Shown piece after piece: positions 12,875 to 22,034 of a stretch of 64,000 nucleotides of DNA (positions are counted from its first letter, which is position 1; every line of letters starts with the position of its first letter). The position numbers were made by a program, and so were the translations under genes. The notes under the pieces are model-generated. The model was not told the DNA's origin. It saw only the letters and a program-made list of their open reading frames with translations, and made no database searches. This DNA is from DATJLY01 sp035532935 (lineage in GTDB: Bacteria; Pseudomonadota; Alphaproteobacteria; ATCC43930; CGMCC-115725), in the NCBI GenBank assembly GCA_035532935.1, contig DATKQE010000109.1:1-64000 (forward strand). The letters are read 5' to 3'.

Positions 12875-13351
12875 CTAGGGCTTGGCCTCGGCCATGACCG
12901 GCGGACAGGACAGCGACGCGCGCACCTTGGCGAGGGTGTCGGCGTCATAGGACTTGCCTGCGCATCCGTCTTTATAGGCGATGACCGCGGCGTTGTAGCG
13001 CCGCACCGCGGCGTTGTATTGCGGGGTCGACTCGGCGAGATGCCGGTGCGCCGCGTCGCGCCGTTGCAGCAGCTCGGCATAGGCCTCGCGCGCGGCGAGG
13101 TCGGCGGGATCGAGCTTGGCCTTGGCGGCGCTCGCCTGTTCGTCCAGCGCCTTCACCGCGTTCTCTTGCGCCTCGAAGTTCTGGCGCTCGGTGCTCAGGG
13201 AGGCGCCAAGCTCGTGCATTGCCTGGTCGCGACACAGGCAGGCGCGCACGGCGTCGGGCGCGTGCAGCACTTCCTGGGCGCCAGCCTGCGACGCCATGGC
13301 CGCAGCGAGCAGCCACGCTGCCGCTGTGCCCCATCCCAACCGGTTCACCAT
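12875..13351 (-). CDS. secreted alpha-helical protein of unknown function
   Basis: I do not recognise this 158-residue protein. It has a clear signal peptide (cleavage probably after SQAGA near residue 25). The mature part is rich in Ala, Glu, Gln and Lys, with heptad-like spacing over about residues 50-125, so a helical hairpin or coiled coil is likely. Four Cys residues (the ACLCRD pair near the N-terminus, one in KDGCAGK, one in SLSCPP) could form two disulfides that tie the ends together. The ATG at 13351 follows GAGGAGG. It lies downstream of, and in the same direction as, the UspA gene. Confidence 0.7.
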   Translation of the reverse strand: MVNRLGWGTAAAWLLAAAMASQAGAQEVLHAPDAVRACLCRDQAMHELGASLSTERQNFEAQENAVKALDEQASAAKAKLDPADLAAREAYAELLQRRDAAHRHLAESTPQYNAAVRRYNAAVIAYKDGCAGKSYDADTLAKVRASLSCPPVMAEAKP

Positions 13352-13419
13352 AGGACCTCCTCGCATCGTTGACGCATTCAAACACGAACGGGTGCCGAGC
13401 GGTTCCGGTTCCGCCGCGC

Positions 13420-14265
13420 TCAATGCGCCAGCAGCACCGGAATCTCGGCCTCCATGATGATGTGCCGGGTCGCGCCGCCGAAAATCATCTGGCGCAGCCG
13501 GCTCTGGGTATAGGCGCCCTTGACCAGGAGGTCGGCGCCCGCCGCCTTGGCCTCGGCGAGGAACACCTCGCCCGCCGTGCTGCGGCCGCGCGAGGCGACG
13601 TAGCGCGCGCGCGCCGGGATGCCGCCGCGGCGCAGCATCGCTGCCATCTCGTCGCCGCTCGGCCCCGGCACCTGCGAGCCCTCGACGCTCAGCACCTCGA
13701 CGCTCTTGGCCCGCGCCAGGAACGGCATGGCGAAGCCGACGGTGCGCGCCGTCTCGGTGCTGTTGTTCCAGGCGATGACGATGTTCTCGCCCAATCCCTT
13801 GGGCGCAGCGGGCGGCGCCATCAGCACCGGGCGGCCGCCTTCGAATAGCGCGTCCTCGAGCGTCGCCTCGGCGAGCGAGGCCAATTTCGCCGGCCGCTCG
13901 ACGATGATGAGGTCGAACAGGCGCCCGAACGTGCCGACCACGGCATTCTGCCGCCCGGCCTCCTCGCGCCATTCGGCGCCGACACCGTTCGCCCGGCTGC
14001 CGTCGATGGGAATGCCGTGGCGTGCCATCACCCTTTGGAACAGCGCCCGCGCCTGCTCGCGCCGCTCGTGACCCTCGCGCTCGAGCGTGCGATCGACCTC
14101 GGAGGAGACGGAAAATCCCATCTCGCCGCCGAACACGACGGCATATTCCGTGGTCATGGCGTTCAGTCCGATGATACAGCCCTCGAATGGAAGCGCGGCC
14201 AGGATGGCGGTCTCGATCACCGCCTCCGCATTGCCGTCGCTCACCACCGCCAGGAACGTCTTCAT
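13420..14265 (-). CDS. universal stress protein (UspA family)
   Basis: A 281-residue UspA protein. The N-terminal half is divergent and the C-terminal domain holds the ATP-binding signature: GAYTQSRLRQMIFGGATRH, the G-x-x-x-SRxR-x4-GG pattern common in alphaproteobacterial members. Such proteins bind nucleotides and are induced by stress; the exact role is unknown. The ATG at 14265 follows AAGGGG; the frame extends upstream but MKTFLAVVSDG is the typical beginning. Confidence 0.9.
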   Translation of the reverse strand: MKTFLAVVSDGNAEAVIETAILAALPFEGCIIGLNAMTTEYAVVFGGEMGFSVSSEVDRTLEREGHERREQARALFQRVMARHGIPIDGSRANGVGAEWREEAGRQNAVVGTFGRLFDLIIVERPAKLASLAEATLEDALFEGGRPVLMAPPAAPKGLGENIVIAWNNSTETARTVGFAMPFLARAKSVEVLSVEGSQVPGPSGDEMAAMLRRGGIPARARYVASRGRSTAGEVFLAEAKAAGADLLVKGAYTQSRLRQMIFGGATRHIIMEAEIPVLLAH

Positions 14266-14390
14266 TGCGGTCCCCTTCCGGTGCGTATCCCTGCTCCGCA
14301 ACTATACCGCATCGATGCAAGGCGGCCCAGGCGAAACGGCGGGCGGTGAAATCCCTCGCCATGGTGCTGGCGCTTTGGGACAATGACGGG

Positions 14391-16088
14391 ATGACGGATC
14401 CCCAGGGGCTCGGCCGGGGCCTCACCGATTACGGCGACCGCGATTTCGCGCTCTATCTGCGCCGCTCGTTCGCGCGCTCCATGGGCTATTCGGCGGCGAT
14501 GCTGGCGCGGCCGGTGATCGGCATCGCCAATACCGCCAGCGGCTTCAACAACTGCCACCGCCTCGTGCCCGAGCTGGTGGCCGCGGTGGCGCGCGGCGTG
14601 CTGGCGGCGGGCGCGCTGCCGCTCGAATTTCCCACCGTGTCGCTGGGCGAGGTGTTCCTGCATCCGACCAGTCTTCCCTTCCGCAATCTCATGGCGATGG
14701 ACACCGAGGAGATGATCCGCGCCCAGCCGATGGACGCGGTCGTGCTGGTGGGCGGTTGCGACAAGACCGTGCCGGCCCAGCTCATGGGCGCGATCTCGGC
14801 CGGAAGGCCGGCGATCCAACTGGTCACCGGGCCGATGATGACCGGGAATTTCCGCGGCGAGCGGCTCGGCGCCTGCACCGATTGCCGCCGCTTCTGGGCG
14901 CAGTACCGCGCCGGCGCGATCGACGCCGCGACCATCGGCGCGGTCGAGGGGCGGCTCGCGACGACGGCCGGTACCTGCGCCGTCATGGGCACGGCGAGCA
15001 CGATGGCGGCGCTGGCCGAGGCGCTCGGCATGATGCTGCCCGGGACGGCGGCGATCCCGGCTGTCCATGCCGACCGCCTGCGCGCCGGCGAGGCGACCGG
15101 TGCGGCGGCGGTGGCGCTGGCGCGCTCGGGCCTCACGCCCGAGCGCATCGTCACCGCCGAAGCGGTCGAGAACGCACTGCGCGTGCTGCTGGCGATCGGC
15201 GGCTCGACCAACGCGGTGCTGCATCTCGCCGCGATCGCCGGGCGGGCCGGGCTCGATCTCTCGCTCGCGCGGCTCAACGCCCTGAGCGACGCGACGCCGG
15301 TGCTGGTCGACCTCAAGCCGACCGGCCCGTATTACATGGAGGATTTCTACAATGCGGGCGGGGTCGGCGCGGTGCTGCGCGAGTTGGCGCCGCTGCTGCA
15401 TCGCGACTGCCTGACCGTCACCGGCGCGAGCTTGGGTGCGCGGCTCGAGGCGGGCGAAGCCGGCCCGGTCGATCGCGCCGTCATCCGCCCGCTCGATCAG
15501 CCGCTACAGGCGGCGGGCGGGCTGGTGGCGCTGTTCGGCACGCTCGCCCCCAAGGGCGCGATCCTGAAGCGCGCCGCCGCCGATCCGCGCCTGTTCGAGC
15601 GCGAGGGCCGCGCCGTGGTCTTCACCTCGCTCGAGGACATGGCGGCGCGCATCGACGATCCCGCGCTCGACGTGACGCCGGACGATTTTCTCGTGCTGCA
15701 GCATGCCGGGCCGGCCAGCGCGTCGGGCATGCCCGAGGCCGGCTATTTGCCGATCCCGGCGAAATTGGCCCGTGCGGGGGTCAAGGACATGGTGCGCATT
15801 TCGGACGCGCGCATGAGCGGCACCGCCTATGGCACGGTGGTACTGCACGTCGCGCCCGATGCCGCAAGCGGCGGCCCCCTGGCGCGCGTCCAAAGCGGCG
15901 ACCGCATCCGCTTGAGCGTCAAGGAGCGCCGTCTCGATCTCCTGGTCGCACCCGAGGAGCTGGCGCGCCGCCCGGTGCCGCCGCGCCCGCGCCCGCCGCG
16001 CGGCTATGCGCGGCTCTATCACGACCACATCCTCCAGGCCGATCAGGGCTGCGATTTCGATTTCCTGCGCCAGGCGCCGGGCGGGTGA
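14391..16088 (+). CDS. IlvD/Edd family dehydratase, probably a sugar-acid dehydratase
   Basis: A 565-residue Fe-S dehydratase. Three cluster Cys residues are placed as in L-arabonate/D-xylonate dehydratases: C55 (SGFNNCHRLVP), C123 (VGGCDKTVPA) and C196 (TTAGTCAVMGTASTM). The GACTDCRRFW stretch also favours the sugar-acid branch over IlvD itself. The reaction would be conversion of an aldonic acid to its 2-keto-3-deoxy form. ATG 14391 is chosen because MTDPQGLGRGLTDYGDRDF matches typical starts; an upstream in-frame ATG at 14361 is possible. No partner aldolase or sugar transporter is adjacent, so the substrate is unknown. Confidence 0.88.
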   Translation: MTDPQGLGRGLTDYGDRDFALYLRRSFARSMGYSAAMLARPVIGIANTASGFNNCHRLVPELVAAVARGVLAAGALPLEFPTVSLGEVFLHPTSLPFRNLMAMDTEEMIRAQPMDAVVLVGGCDKTVPAQLMGAISAGRPAIQLVTGPMMTGNFRGERLGACTDCRRFWAQYRAGAIDAATIGAVEGRLATTAGTCAVMGTASTMAALAEALGMMLPGTAAIPAVHADRLRAGEATGAAAVALARSGLTPERIVTAEAVENALRVLLAIGGSTNAVLHLAAIAGRAGLDLSLARLNALSDATPVLVDLKPTGPYYMEDFYNAGGVGAVLRELAPLLHRDCLTVTGASLGARLEAGEAGPVDRAVIRPLDQPLQAAGGLVALFGTLAPKGAILKRAAADPRLFEREGRAVVFTSLEDMAARIDDPALDVTPDDFLVLQHAGPASASGMPEAGYLPIPAKLARAGVKDMVRISDARMSGTAYGTVVLHVAPDAASGGPLARVQSGDRIRLSVKERRLDLLVAPEELARRPVPPRPRPPRGYARLYHDHILQADQGCDFDFLRQAPGG

Positions 16089-16098
16089 GCGCGCGGGC

Positions 16099-16896
16099 TC
16101 ACGCGGCCAGGCCGGCGCGGGCGTAGTCGAAGCGGACCGGCTCGATCTCGCCGCGCTCGATGGCGGCGATGCGCGCGTCGGACAACGGGTGGCTGAACTG
16201 CTCATTGCGCATGCGGATCCGCTGGCGCAACTGCGCCACGACCAGCTCGCCGAGCAGCGTCCAGTCGCGCGCCTCGAGCCCGGCCGCGTCGATCCCGGCC
16301 ACGCCCGCGAGCATGTGGTCGATCTCGTCCTCGTAGATCAGGGCGCAGGCGTCGGCGATCCGGTCGGCGAGGCCGCCCTTGCCCTTGAGCGCCATGCCTT
16401 CGCGGAAGAGCGCGCAATAGCCGCCCTCGGTGAATTTGCAGGCGCGCATCCCCAGCGCGCCGTGGCGATCCTGGTCGGCATAGCGCTGGCGCGTGAGCGC
16501 ATCCTCCTCGGGCCAGGATTCGAGCATCTGCGGATTGAGCCGCGGGGCGCCGTTCGGCCGCAGCGTGTCGTAGACGTCGGCGAGCGCGCAGTAATGCGAG
16601 AATTCCGCCTTGATCCCCTCGAGCACGTCCAGGACCTCGTGCCGCTCGAGGCTCACATCGATCGCCGCCGCCTCGGCGATCAGATTTTTCATGCTGCCGA
16701 GGATGACGCCGCCGCGGTCGAACTTGCTGACACCCGAACCCCAGAATTCCTTGAAGCATTGTCGTGACAGCCACAAGAGATCGGTGTCCCGCGTCCGCAC
16801 CGGCGCGGTCCAATAGGCGCGGACCACTTCGGCCTCGCCGGCCCACAACGGCGCGGCCAGCGTGATGAGCCGCTCGAGATTGGCGCTGATGGCCAT
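16099..16896 (-). CDS. putative ferritin-like di-iron protein, function unknown
   Basis: I do not recognise a named family for this 265-residue, mainly helical protein. Two ExxH motifs, E98-F-S-H101 and E191-I-D-H194, are spaced about 93 residues apart. That is the spacing of metal ligands on helices 2 and 4 of ferritin-like di-iron enzymes; E157 and an earlier Glu could complete the site. No signal peptide is present, so it should be cytoplasmic. The ATG at 16896 follows GGGGAGGAC. It converges on the IlvD-type gene with a 10-base gap. The di-iron assignment is an inference from motif spacing. Confidence 0.6.
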   Translation of the reverse strand: MAISANLERLITLAAPLWAGEAEVVRAYWTAPVRTRDTDLLWLSRQCFKEFWGSGVSKFDRGGVILGSMKNLIAEAAAIDVSLERHEVLDVLEGIKAEFSHYCALADVYDTLRPNGAPRLNPQMLESWPEEDALTRQRYADQDRHGALGMRACKFTEGGYCALFREGMALKGKGGLADRIADACALIYEDEIDHMLAGVAGIDAAGLEARDWTLLGELVVAQLRQRIRMRNEQFSHPLSDARIAAIERGEIEPVRFDYARAGLAA

Positions 16897-17279
16897 TGTC
16901 GTCCTCCCCGGCTATGGTCGTGCCGTCTTGCATAACCGCTGCGGCGCTTTCCCGCAATGCTCCAGGGCTCGCGTCAAGGTTGCAGTCCCGGCTCCGGCTT
17001 GACGAGGGCGGCCCGGATCGCTATGTCATGCCCAGCAGTTTTCTCGTGGATGCGCGACGCGCTTGGCCGTTCGGCCACAGCTTTCTCCGAGACCTCATTC
17101 GTCAACCGAATTTCCCGGTCGCGCGGGACGGGCTTCATCCAGGGTGAGGCGACGATCGCTCCGTATGCCGTTGCCGGCGGTGCGCCGCCGCGATGCCTAC
17201 GCTCCGCCACCCTGGCCCAGCCAATGCCGCCGCCCGCGCCCCATTTCGGCGCGCCGCGCCGGCTTATGAAAGAGTCCCA
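16897..17279. other. gene-free stretch between the di-iron-like gene and the DEAD-box gene
   Basis: About 380 bases between divergent genes. It should hold both promoters and a leader for the helicase gene. I see no clear -35/-10 pair, conserved operator, or coding remnant. Confidence 0.5.
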
Positions 17280-18575
17280 GTGCAGAATTCCTTTTCCGAT
17301 CTCCGCCTTGCCGAGCCGTTGCTGCGTGCGCTCGCGGCGGAACAATATCTCGTGCCGACGCCGATCCAGGAGCGGGCGATCCCGCCGCTGCTCGGCGGCC
17401 GCGACCTGCTCGGCCTCGCGCAGACCGGCACCGGCAAGACCGCCGCCTTCGCCTTGCCCATCCTGCAACATCTGGCGCGGCAGCCGGGCGGCGCCGGACG
17501 CGGTCCCCGCGCGCTGGTGCTGACACCGACGCGCGAGCTGGCATTGCAGGTCGGCGAGAGCTTTCGCACCTATGGCCGCCATCTCACGCTGCGCGTCGCC
17601 ACGGTGTTCGGCGGCGTCGGACAGCAGCCGCAGGTCAGCGCGCTCGCGCGCGGTATCGACATTCTCGTCGCCACGCCGGGACGGCTGCTCGATCTCGCCG
17701 CACAGGGGCATGTGCATTTCGATCGCCTGTCGTTCTTCGTGCTCGACGAGGCGGACCGGATGCTCGACATGGGCTTTCTGCCCGACGTGAAGCGGATCGT
17801 CGCGCGGCTGCCGAAGGAGCGCCAGACGCTGTTGTTCTCGGCGACGATGCCCGACGGCATCGCCCGCCTCGCCGCCGGTCTGCTGAAGGAGCCGGTCCGG
17901 GTCGAAGTCGATCCCGCCGCCTCCACGGTCGCGCGCATCGAGCAGCAGGTGATCTTCGTCGCAAGCGCGGTGAAACCCGCGCTCCTGACCGAGATCCTGC
18001 GCGACGCGCGGATCGCCCGTGCGCTGGTGTTCGCGCGGACCAAGCACGGCGCCAACCGCATCGCCGATCGCCTCGTGCGCGACAGCATCGGCGCCGATGC
18101 GATCCACGGCAACAAATCGCAAGGGGCGCGGCAGCGGGCGCTCTCGGGGTTTCGCGACGGCCGTATCCGCGTGCTGGTCGCGACCGACATCGCTGCCCGC
18201 GGCATCGATGTCGACGGCATCACCCATGTGATCAATTTCGACATCCCGAACGAGCCCGAAACCTACGTCCATCGCGTCGGCCGTACCGGGCGCGCCGGCG
18301 CCGGGGGCGTAGCGCTGTCGCTGTGCGATGGTTCCGAGCGCGCGTTCCTGCGCGACATCGAGCGGCTGACCCGTCGTCCCTTGACCGTGGTTGATCATCC
18401 CCGCGCGGCGGCGGCGGCGGCGGCGACTCCGTCGGCGCCCTCGACCCCGGCTGCGCCACCGCGGCCGGGCCGGGGACGGCCAAACGGTGCCGGCAGGCAC
18501 GCTCCCGCACGGAAGCATGGAAACTCGCGGGGGCTGCGGTCCGCTGGCGCGGCCGCGCATCCGCCGCGGTTTTGA
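17280..18575 (+). CDS. DEAD-box RNA helicase, RhlE-like
   Basis: ATP-dependent RNA helicase of 431 residues. All core motifs are present in order: Q motif (PTPIQERAIP), Walker A AQTGTGKT, PTRELA, TPGRLLD, DEAD in VLDEADRMLDMGF, SAT, then the second RecA domain with ARGIDVDGI and HRVGRTGRAG. The C-terminal tail is Ala/Pro/Arg-rich and low in complexity. I take the GTG at 17280, which gives the usual QNSFSDLRL beginning; the frame is open further upstream but without family sequence. RhlE-type helicases help ribosome assembly and RNA decay, especially in the cold. Confidence 0.93.
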   Translation: MQNSFSDLRLAEPLLRALAAEQYLVPTPIQERAIPPLLGGRDLLGLAQTGTGKTAAFALPILQHLARQPGGAGRGPRALVLTPTRELALQVGESFRTYGRHLTLRVATVFGGVGQQPQVSALARGIDILVATPGRLLDLAAQGHVHFDRLSFFVLDEADRMLDMGFLPDVKRIVARLPKERQTLLFSATMPDGIARLAAGLLKEPVRVEVDPAASTVARIEQQVIFVASAVKPALLTEILRDARIARALVFARTKHGANRIADRLVRDSIGADAIHGNKSQGARQRALSGFRDGRIRVLVATDIAARGIDVDGITHVINFDIPNEPETYVHRVGRTGRAGAGGVALSLCDGSERAFLRDIERLTRRPLTVVDHPRAAAAAAATPSAPSTPAAPPRPGRGRPNGAGRHAPARKHGNSRGLRSAGAAAHPPRF

Positions 18576-18618
18576 CCCGTCGCCCGCACGACAGCCGCAG
18601 CAGAAGGAGACGGCGCCG

Positions 18619-19152
18619 ATGGCACAGCCCTACCGCAAGATGATCGTCCATGGCGATCACCTGGAGCCGCCGGACTCCGGCCCGCCTTGGACCGTCCTGT
18701 GGGAGACGAAGACGCCGCTTGACGGCCGCTGGAGCACCGCTCGGGTCGTGACCGAACAGGCGGCGCTCGAGCGCGCGGCGCATTTCGTGAAGCTCGGCTT
18801 CGTCGTGCACGCGATCACCAATCCGTCGGGCGCCGTCGTGCTCGACGGTCAGCAGATCGTCGACCGCTTTGGCGCCGCGCCGAACCGGCCGCCGCAACCG
18901 GCGAAGGAGCCCGTGGCGTCGAGCGCCGAGCAAGCCGCGCTACGCCTTCTCCGCGACTGCGTCGGCGAATTCGAAGCCACACCCGGCCGCGTCCTCAATG
19001 TCGCGCTGCTGCGCGCGGCGCTGCTGTCGGACGGGATGGGGCGGGCCGAGTTCGAAGGCGCCGTGTCCTATGCCAACGCGCATGGCTGGCTCGTCGAGGC
19101 GACGGGAACACTGACCCTGACGCTCGCGGGTTACGCCACCGCGACTCAATAG
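18619..19152 (+). CDS. hypothetical protein
   Basis: A 177-residue protein that I do not recognise. It has no signal peptide or membrane segment. Residues 1-75 look like a small alpha/beta domain (PWTVLWETKTPLDGRWSTARVVT, FVKLGFVVHAITNPSGAVV in part). A Pro/Ala linker follows at about 80-95, and then a helical segment ending in ANAHGWLVEATGTLTLTLAGY, which resembles the end of a winged helix. The ATG at 18619 follows GAAGGAG. It lies 43 bases after the helicase gene on the same strand and may be co-transcribed with it. Confidence 0.65.
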   Translation: MAQPYRKMIVHGDHLEPPDSGPPWTVLWETKTPLDGRWSTARVVTEQAALERAAHFVKLGFVVHAITNPSGAVVLDGQQIVDRFGAAPNRPPQPAKEPVASSAEQAALRLLRDCVGEFEATPGRVLNVALLRAALLSDGMGRAEFEGAVSYANAHGWLVEATGTLTLTLAGYATATQ

Positions 19153-19260
19153 TGCCGGAGTGCCGGGCGATCCCCTGGCTCTGGCCAAGACGCCGCTTGA
19201 CGCGGCGCACTCTGCGCTGATGAGTCCGTCCACCACTCACCGCGGGACGGGAGGTCCGCC

Positions 19261-19641
19261 ATGAACAAAGCCTACAATCCCGGCACGGTCGCGCCGGGCA
19301 CCGGCTACAGCCACGGCATCGAGATCGCCCCCGATGCGCGCATCCTCTATATCGCCGGCCAGTTGGGTGTGACGCCGGACGGCAGTTTCGCGCGCGACAT
19401 CAAGGGCCAGGCCGAGCAGGCGTGGCGCAACATTCAGAATGTCCTCGCCGCGGCCGGCATGGGCCTCGAGAATCTCGTCAAGGTGCACCACTATCTCACG
19501 CGCAAGGAGGACATCGCCGGCTATCGCGAGGTGCGCGCGCGCGTCCTCGGCGAGCACAAGCCGGCCTCGACGCTCCTGGTGATCTCGGCGCTCGCGCGCG
19601 AGGAAGCGCTGGTCGAGGTCGAGGCGGTGGCGGCGAAATAA
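19261..19641 (+). CDS. RidA family (YjgF/YER057c/UK114) protein
   Basis: A 126-residue Rid-fold protein. Family motifs include ILYIAGQLGVTPDG, AWRNIQNVLAAAGMGLENLVKV and the C-terminal ALVEVEAVAAK. True RidA hydrolyses reactive enamine/imine intermediates from PLP enzymes. The canonical catalytic Arg motif near the C-terminus (normally in R-x-x-V/A-x-V-x-x-L) is replaced by ISALAREEALVEVEA, so it may belong to another Rid subgroup. ATG 19261 follows GGGAGG. It is convergent with a PLP-dependent enzyme gene, with a single base between their stop codons. Confidence 0.88.
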   Translation: MNKAYNPGTVAPGTGYSHGIEIAPDARILYIAGQLGVTPDGSFARDIKGQAEQAWRNIQNVLAAAGMGLENLVKVHHYLTRKEDIAGYREVRARVLGEHKPASTLLVISALAREEALVEVEAVAAK

Positions 19642-19642
19642 C

Positions 19643-20782
19643 TCAGCGCCGGCCGCGCGCATCCACCGGCCAGATGTCGACGAGCGTGTCGCCGCGCACG
19701 ACGTGATAGACATCGTAAAGGTTCACGGTCGGGTCGCAATGCGGCGTCACGCATTCAAGCCGTGCGCCGAGCGCCGGCCGCGCGGTGCCTTGCGGCGGGG
19801 TCAGCTTGCCATGTTCGTCGCCGAAGAAGGCATAGCGGCTGCCCGGCGGCGCGCCGGAAGCGGGCACCGGCGCCGGACCGTCGGTGGCGAAGCACTTGAG
19901 GCCGGCGTCGGTGGTGACGTGGTCCGGCGCATTGACGCTGACCACCGCGGTCGCGACGAAGAGCGCGGTCTCGAACGGCGGCGCGTTCCTGCCGTCGGCG
20001 AGCGCGCGCTGGTAATCGACATCCATGAAGACATAGGAGCCGACCTGCAACTCGGTATAGACGCGGGCTTCGGGATCGAGGTCGAACGTGCCGGTGCCGC
20101 CGCCGGTGACGATCGGCACCTCGATGCCGTCGCCGCGCAGGCGGGCGAGCATCGCGGCCAGCGCGCGGTCCTGCGCCAAGGTGCGGGAGCGCCGCTCGGC
20201 GCGCGCCGCGACATGCTGCAATTGGCCGGAATAGGATTGGATGCCGCGGAAGCGAAGTCCCGCAGCGCCGCGCGCTGCCTGGACCAGGCTCCGGAGCGCA
20301 GCCTCGTCGGCGACGCCGGTACGGCCCTGTCCGGCCTCGACATCGACGAGCACGTCGAGCCCGTGCCCTGCCGCGCGCGCCGCCTGGTCGAGCGCGGCGA
20401 GATTTTCCGGGTGGTCGACGACGACGCTGAGGCCGCCGTGCGGCGCGGAATTCAGGGCGACGAGGCGCTCGATCTTCGGCTCGGTCACCAGCGGCGAGGT
20501 AATGTGAAGGCCGGGAATTCCCGCCGCTGCCATCACCTCGGCCTCGCCCAGCGTGGCGCAGCAGATACCGTACGCTCCCGCTTCGACCTGGCGCCGCGCG
20601 ATGGCCACGGATTTGTGCGTCTTGGCATGCGGGCGGAGCGCGATGCCGGCGGCGCGCGCATGGGCCGCCATCGCCGCGATATTGCGTTCGAGCGCGTCGA
20701 GATCGATCAGCAGCGCCGGCGTGTCGAGCCGCGCGCGGCCGCCCGGCACGCCGATCAGCCTGGCGTTGGGGCGTGGCGTCAT
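19643..20782 (-). CDS. DSD1-like PLP-dependent enzyme (D-threonine aldolase / D-serine dehydratase fold)
   Basis: A 379-residue fold-type III PLP enzyme. The N-terminal alanine-racemase-like barrel has the PLP lysine in RPHAKTHK near residue 55. The C-terminal beta domain ends with ECVTPHCDPTVNLYD, carrying the His-x-Cys-Asp metal site of D-threonine aldolase and eukaryotic-type D-serine dehydratase. It should act on a D-3-hydroxyamino acid. It lies 10 bases after the stop of the FMN 2-hydroxyacid oxidase gene on the same strand, so the pair could process linked hydroxy and amino acids. The ATG at 20782 gives MTPRPNARLIG. Confidence 0.9.
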   Translation of the reverse strand: MTPRPNARLIGVPGGRARLDTPALLIDLDALERNIAAMAAHARAAGIALRPHAKTHKSVAIARRQVEAGAYGICCATLGEAEVMAAAGIPGLHITSPLVTEPKIERLVALNSAPHGGLSVVVDHPENLAALDQAARAAGHGLDVLVDVEAGQGRTGVADEAALRSLVQAARGAAGLRFRGIQSYSGQLQHVAARAERRSRTLAQDRALAAMLARLRGDGIEVPIVTGGGTGTFDLDPEARVYTELQVGSYVFMDVDYQRALADGRNAPPFETALFVATAVVSVNAPDHVTTDAGLKCFATDGPAPVPASGAPPGSRYAFFGDEHGKLTPPQGTARPALGARLECVTPHCDPTVNLYDVYHVVRGDTLVDIWPVDARGRR

Positions 20783-20792
20783 CGCCGCGGAA

Positions 20793-21920
20793 TCACCGTC
20801 CGCTATAGCCGTCGTCGGCGAGATTGAGCAGCGGGAAGGCGCTCAGCACATGCGGCTCGCGTACCGGCGCGGCGGCATGGACATAGGACTTGTCGAGCTC
20901 GGTGGTGCGATTGATGCCGAGCAGGCCCATCGCCGTCATCATCTCGTTCTCGAGCAGCTCGAGCGCGCGGACCACGCCGTCGGCGCCGGCGGCGGTGAGC
21001 GCATAGCAATACATCCGTCCCATGCTGACCGCATTGGCGCCCAGCGCGAGCGCCTTGATCACGTCGGTACCGCGGCAGAAGCCGCCGTCGATGATGATCT
21101 GCGCCCGGCCCTTCACCGCCGCCGCCACCTCGGGCAGGACCTCGATCGCGCCGCGGCCATGATCGAGCTGGCGGCCGCCGTGATTGGAGATGTAGATGCC
21201 ATCGACGCCGTACCCGAGCGCGGTCTCGGCGTCCTCGGCGGTGGCGATTCCCTTGAGCACCAGCGGGATCTGAAACTTGTCCTTGAGGCGCTTCACCTCG
21301 TCCCAGTTGAGCGCGGCCTGGAAGCCGTGGCCGGCGGCGGCGCGGCGGCCGCGCGGGCGATAGCGCTTGCCGAGATCGCGCTCGCGCCTGCCATAGATCG
21401 CGGTGTCGATGGTCAGGCAGAACGCCTCGTAGCCCGCGGCGATGGCGCGGCGCACGTGATCGTCCACCCAGTTGCGGTCGCCGCGGACATAGAGCTGGAA
21501 GATGGTGCGCCCGCCGGGCGCGGCGGCGGCGGTCGCCTCGAGCCCGGGCTGGCTCACCGAGCTGACGAAGCAGCCGGCGCCGAAAAGCTGCGCCGCCTTG
21601 GCCGCGGCGCCGGCGCCGCCCTCGTCGAACACCTCGATCGAGCCCACCGGCGCCAGCATCACCGGAATCCGCAGCTTCTTACCGAACAACGTGCCCGCAG
21701 GATCGACATGCGACACGTCGCGCAGCACGCGCGGGCGGAAGGCCAGGGATTCGAGGGCGAGCCGGTTGCGCCGCAATGTCGTCTCGGTCTCGGCGCCGCC
21801 GGTGAGATAATCCCACACGTTGCTCGAGAGCTTCATGCGCGCCGCCTTGACGAATTCATGCAGGTTGAGGAATTCGCCTTCGTCGCGTGCGCTTACGTCC
21901 TTCGCGGTCACTTCGGCCAT
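20793..21920 (-). CDS. FMN-dependent 2-hydroxyacid oxidase/dehydrogenase
   Basis: A 375-residue TIM-barrel flavoenzyme of the glycolate oxidase/L-lactate dehydrogenase family. Key parts are WDYLTGGAETETTLRRN (active-site Tyr region), PVMLAPVG, FQLYV, LTIDTAIYGRRERD, KGI (catalytic Lys region), the SNHGGRQLD catalytic His/Arg motif, and DGGFCRGTDVIKALALGA for phosphate binding. It oxidises an (S)-2-hydroxy acid to the keto acid. No membrane segment is present. The ATG at 21920 begins MAEVTAKDVSARDEG. A DSD1-like PLP enzyme gene follows directly and a cupin gene lies upstream on the same strand. Confidence 0.93.
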   Translation of the reverse strand: MAEVTAKDVSARDEGEFLNLHEFVKAARMKLSSNVWDYLTGGAETETTLRRNRLALESLAFRPRVLRDVSHVDPAGTLFGKKLRIPVMLAPVGSIEVFDEGGAGAAAKAAQLFGAGCFVSSVSQPGLEATAAAAPGGRTIFQLYVRGDRNWVDDHVRRAIAAGYEAFCLTIDTAIYGRRERDLGKRYRPRGRRAAAGHGFQAALNWDEVKRLKDKFQIPLVLKGIATAEDAETALGYGVDGIYISNHGGRQLDHGRGAIEVLPEVAAAVKGRAQIIIDGGFCRGTDVIKALALGANAVSMGRMYCYALTAAGADGVVRALELLENEMMTAMGLLGINRTTELDKSYVHAAAPVREPHVLSAFPLLNLADDGYSGR

Positions 21921-22034
21921 GCTGCGTCATCTCCCCATGGGCCCGAGCCTCGGGCGCGGGAGAGAGCCTAATCCGGCGAGGGCGGCGCGAACAACAAGCT
22001 CGCGCGGCCACCCCGGGGACTGCGGGCTTGCGTC

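Noticed and set aside
12875..14425. A 516-codon frame extending the secreted helical protein back through the UspA gene
   Set aside because: The signal peptide and Shine-Dalgarno sequence at 13351 fix the real start; upstream is UspA out of frame.
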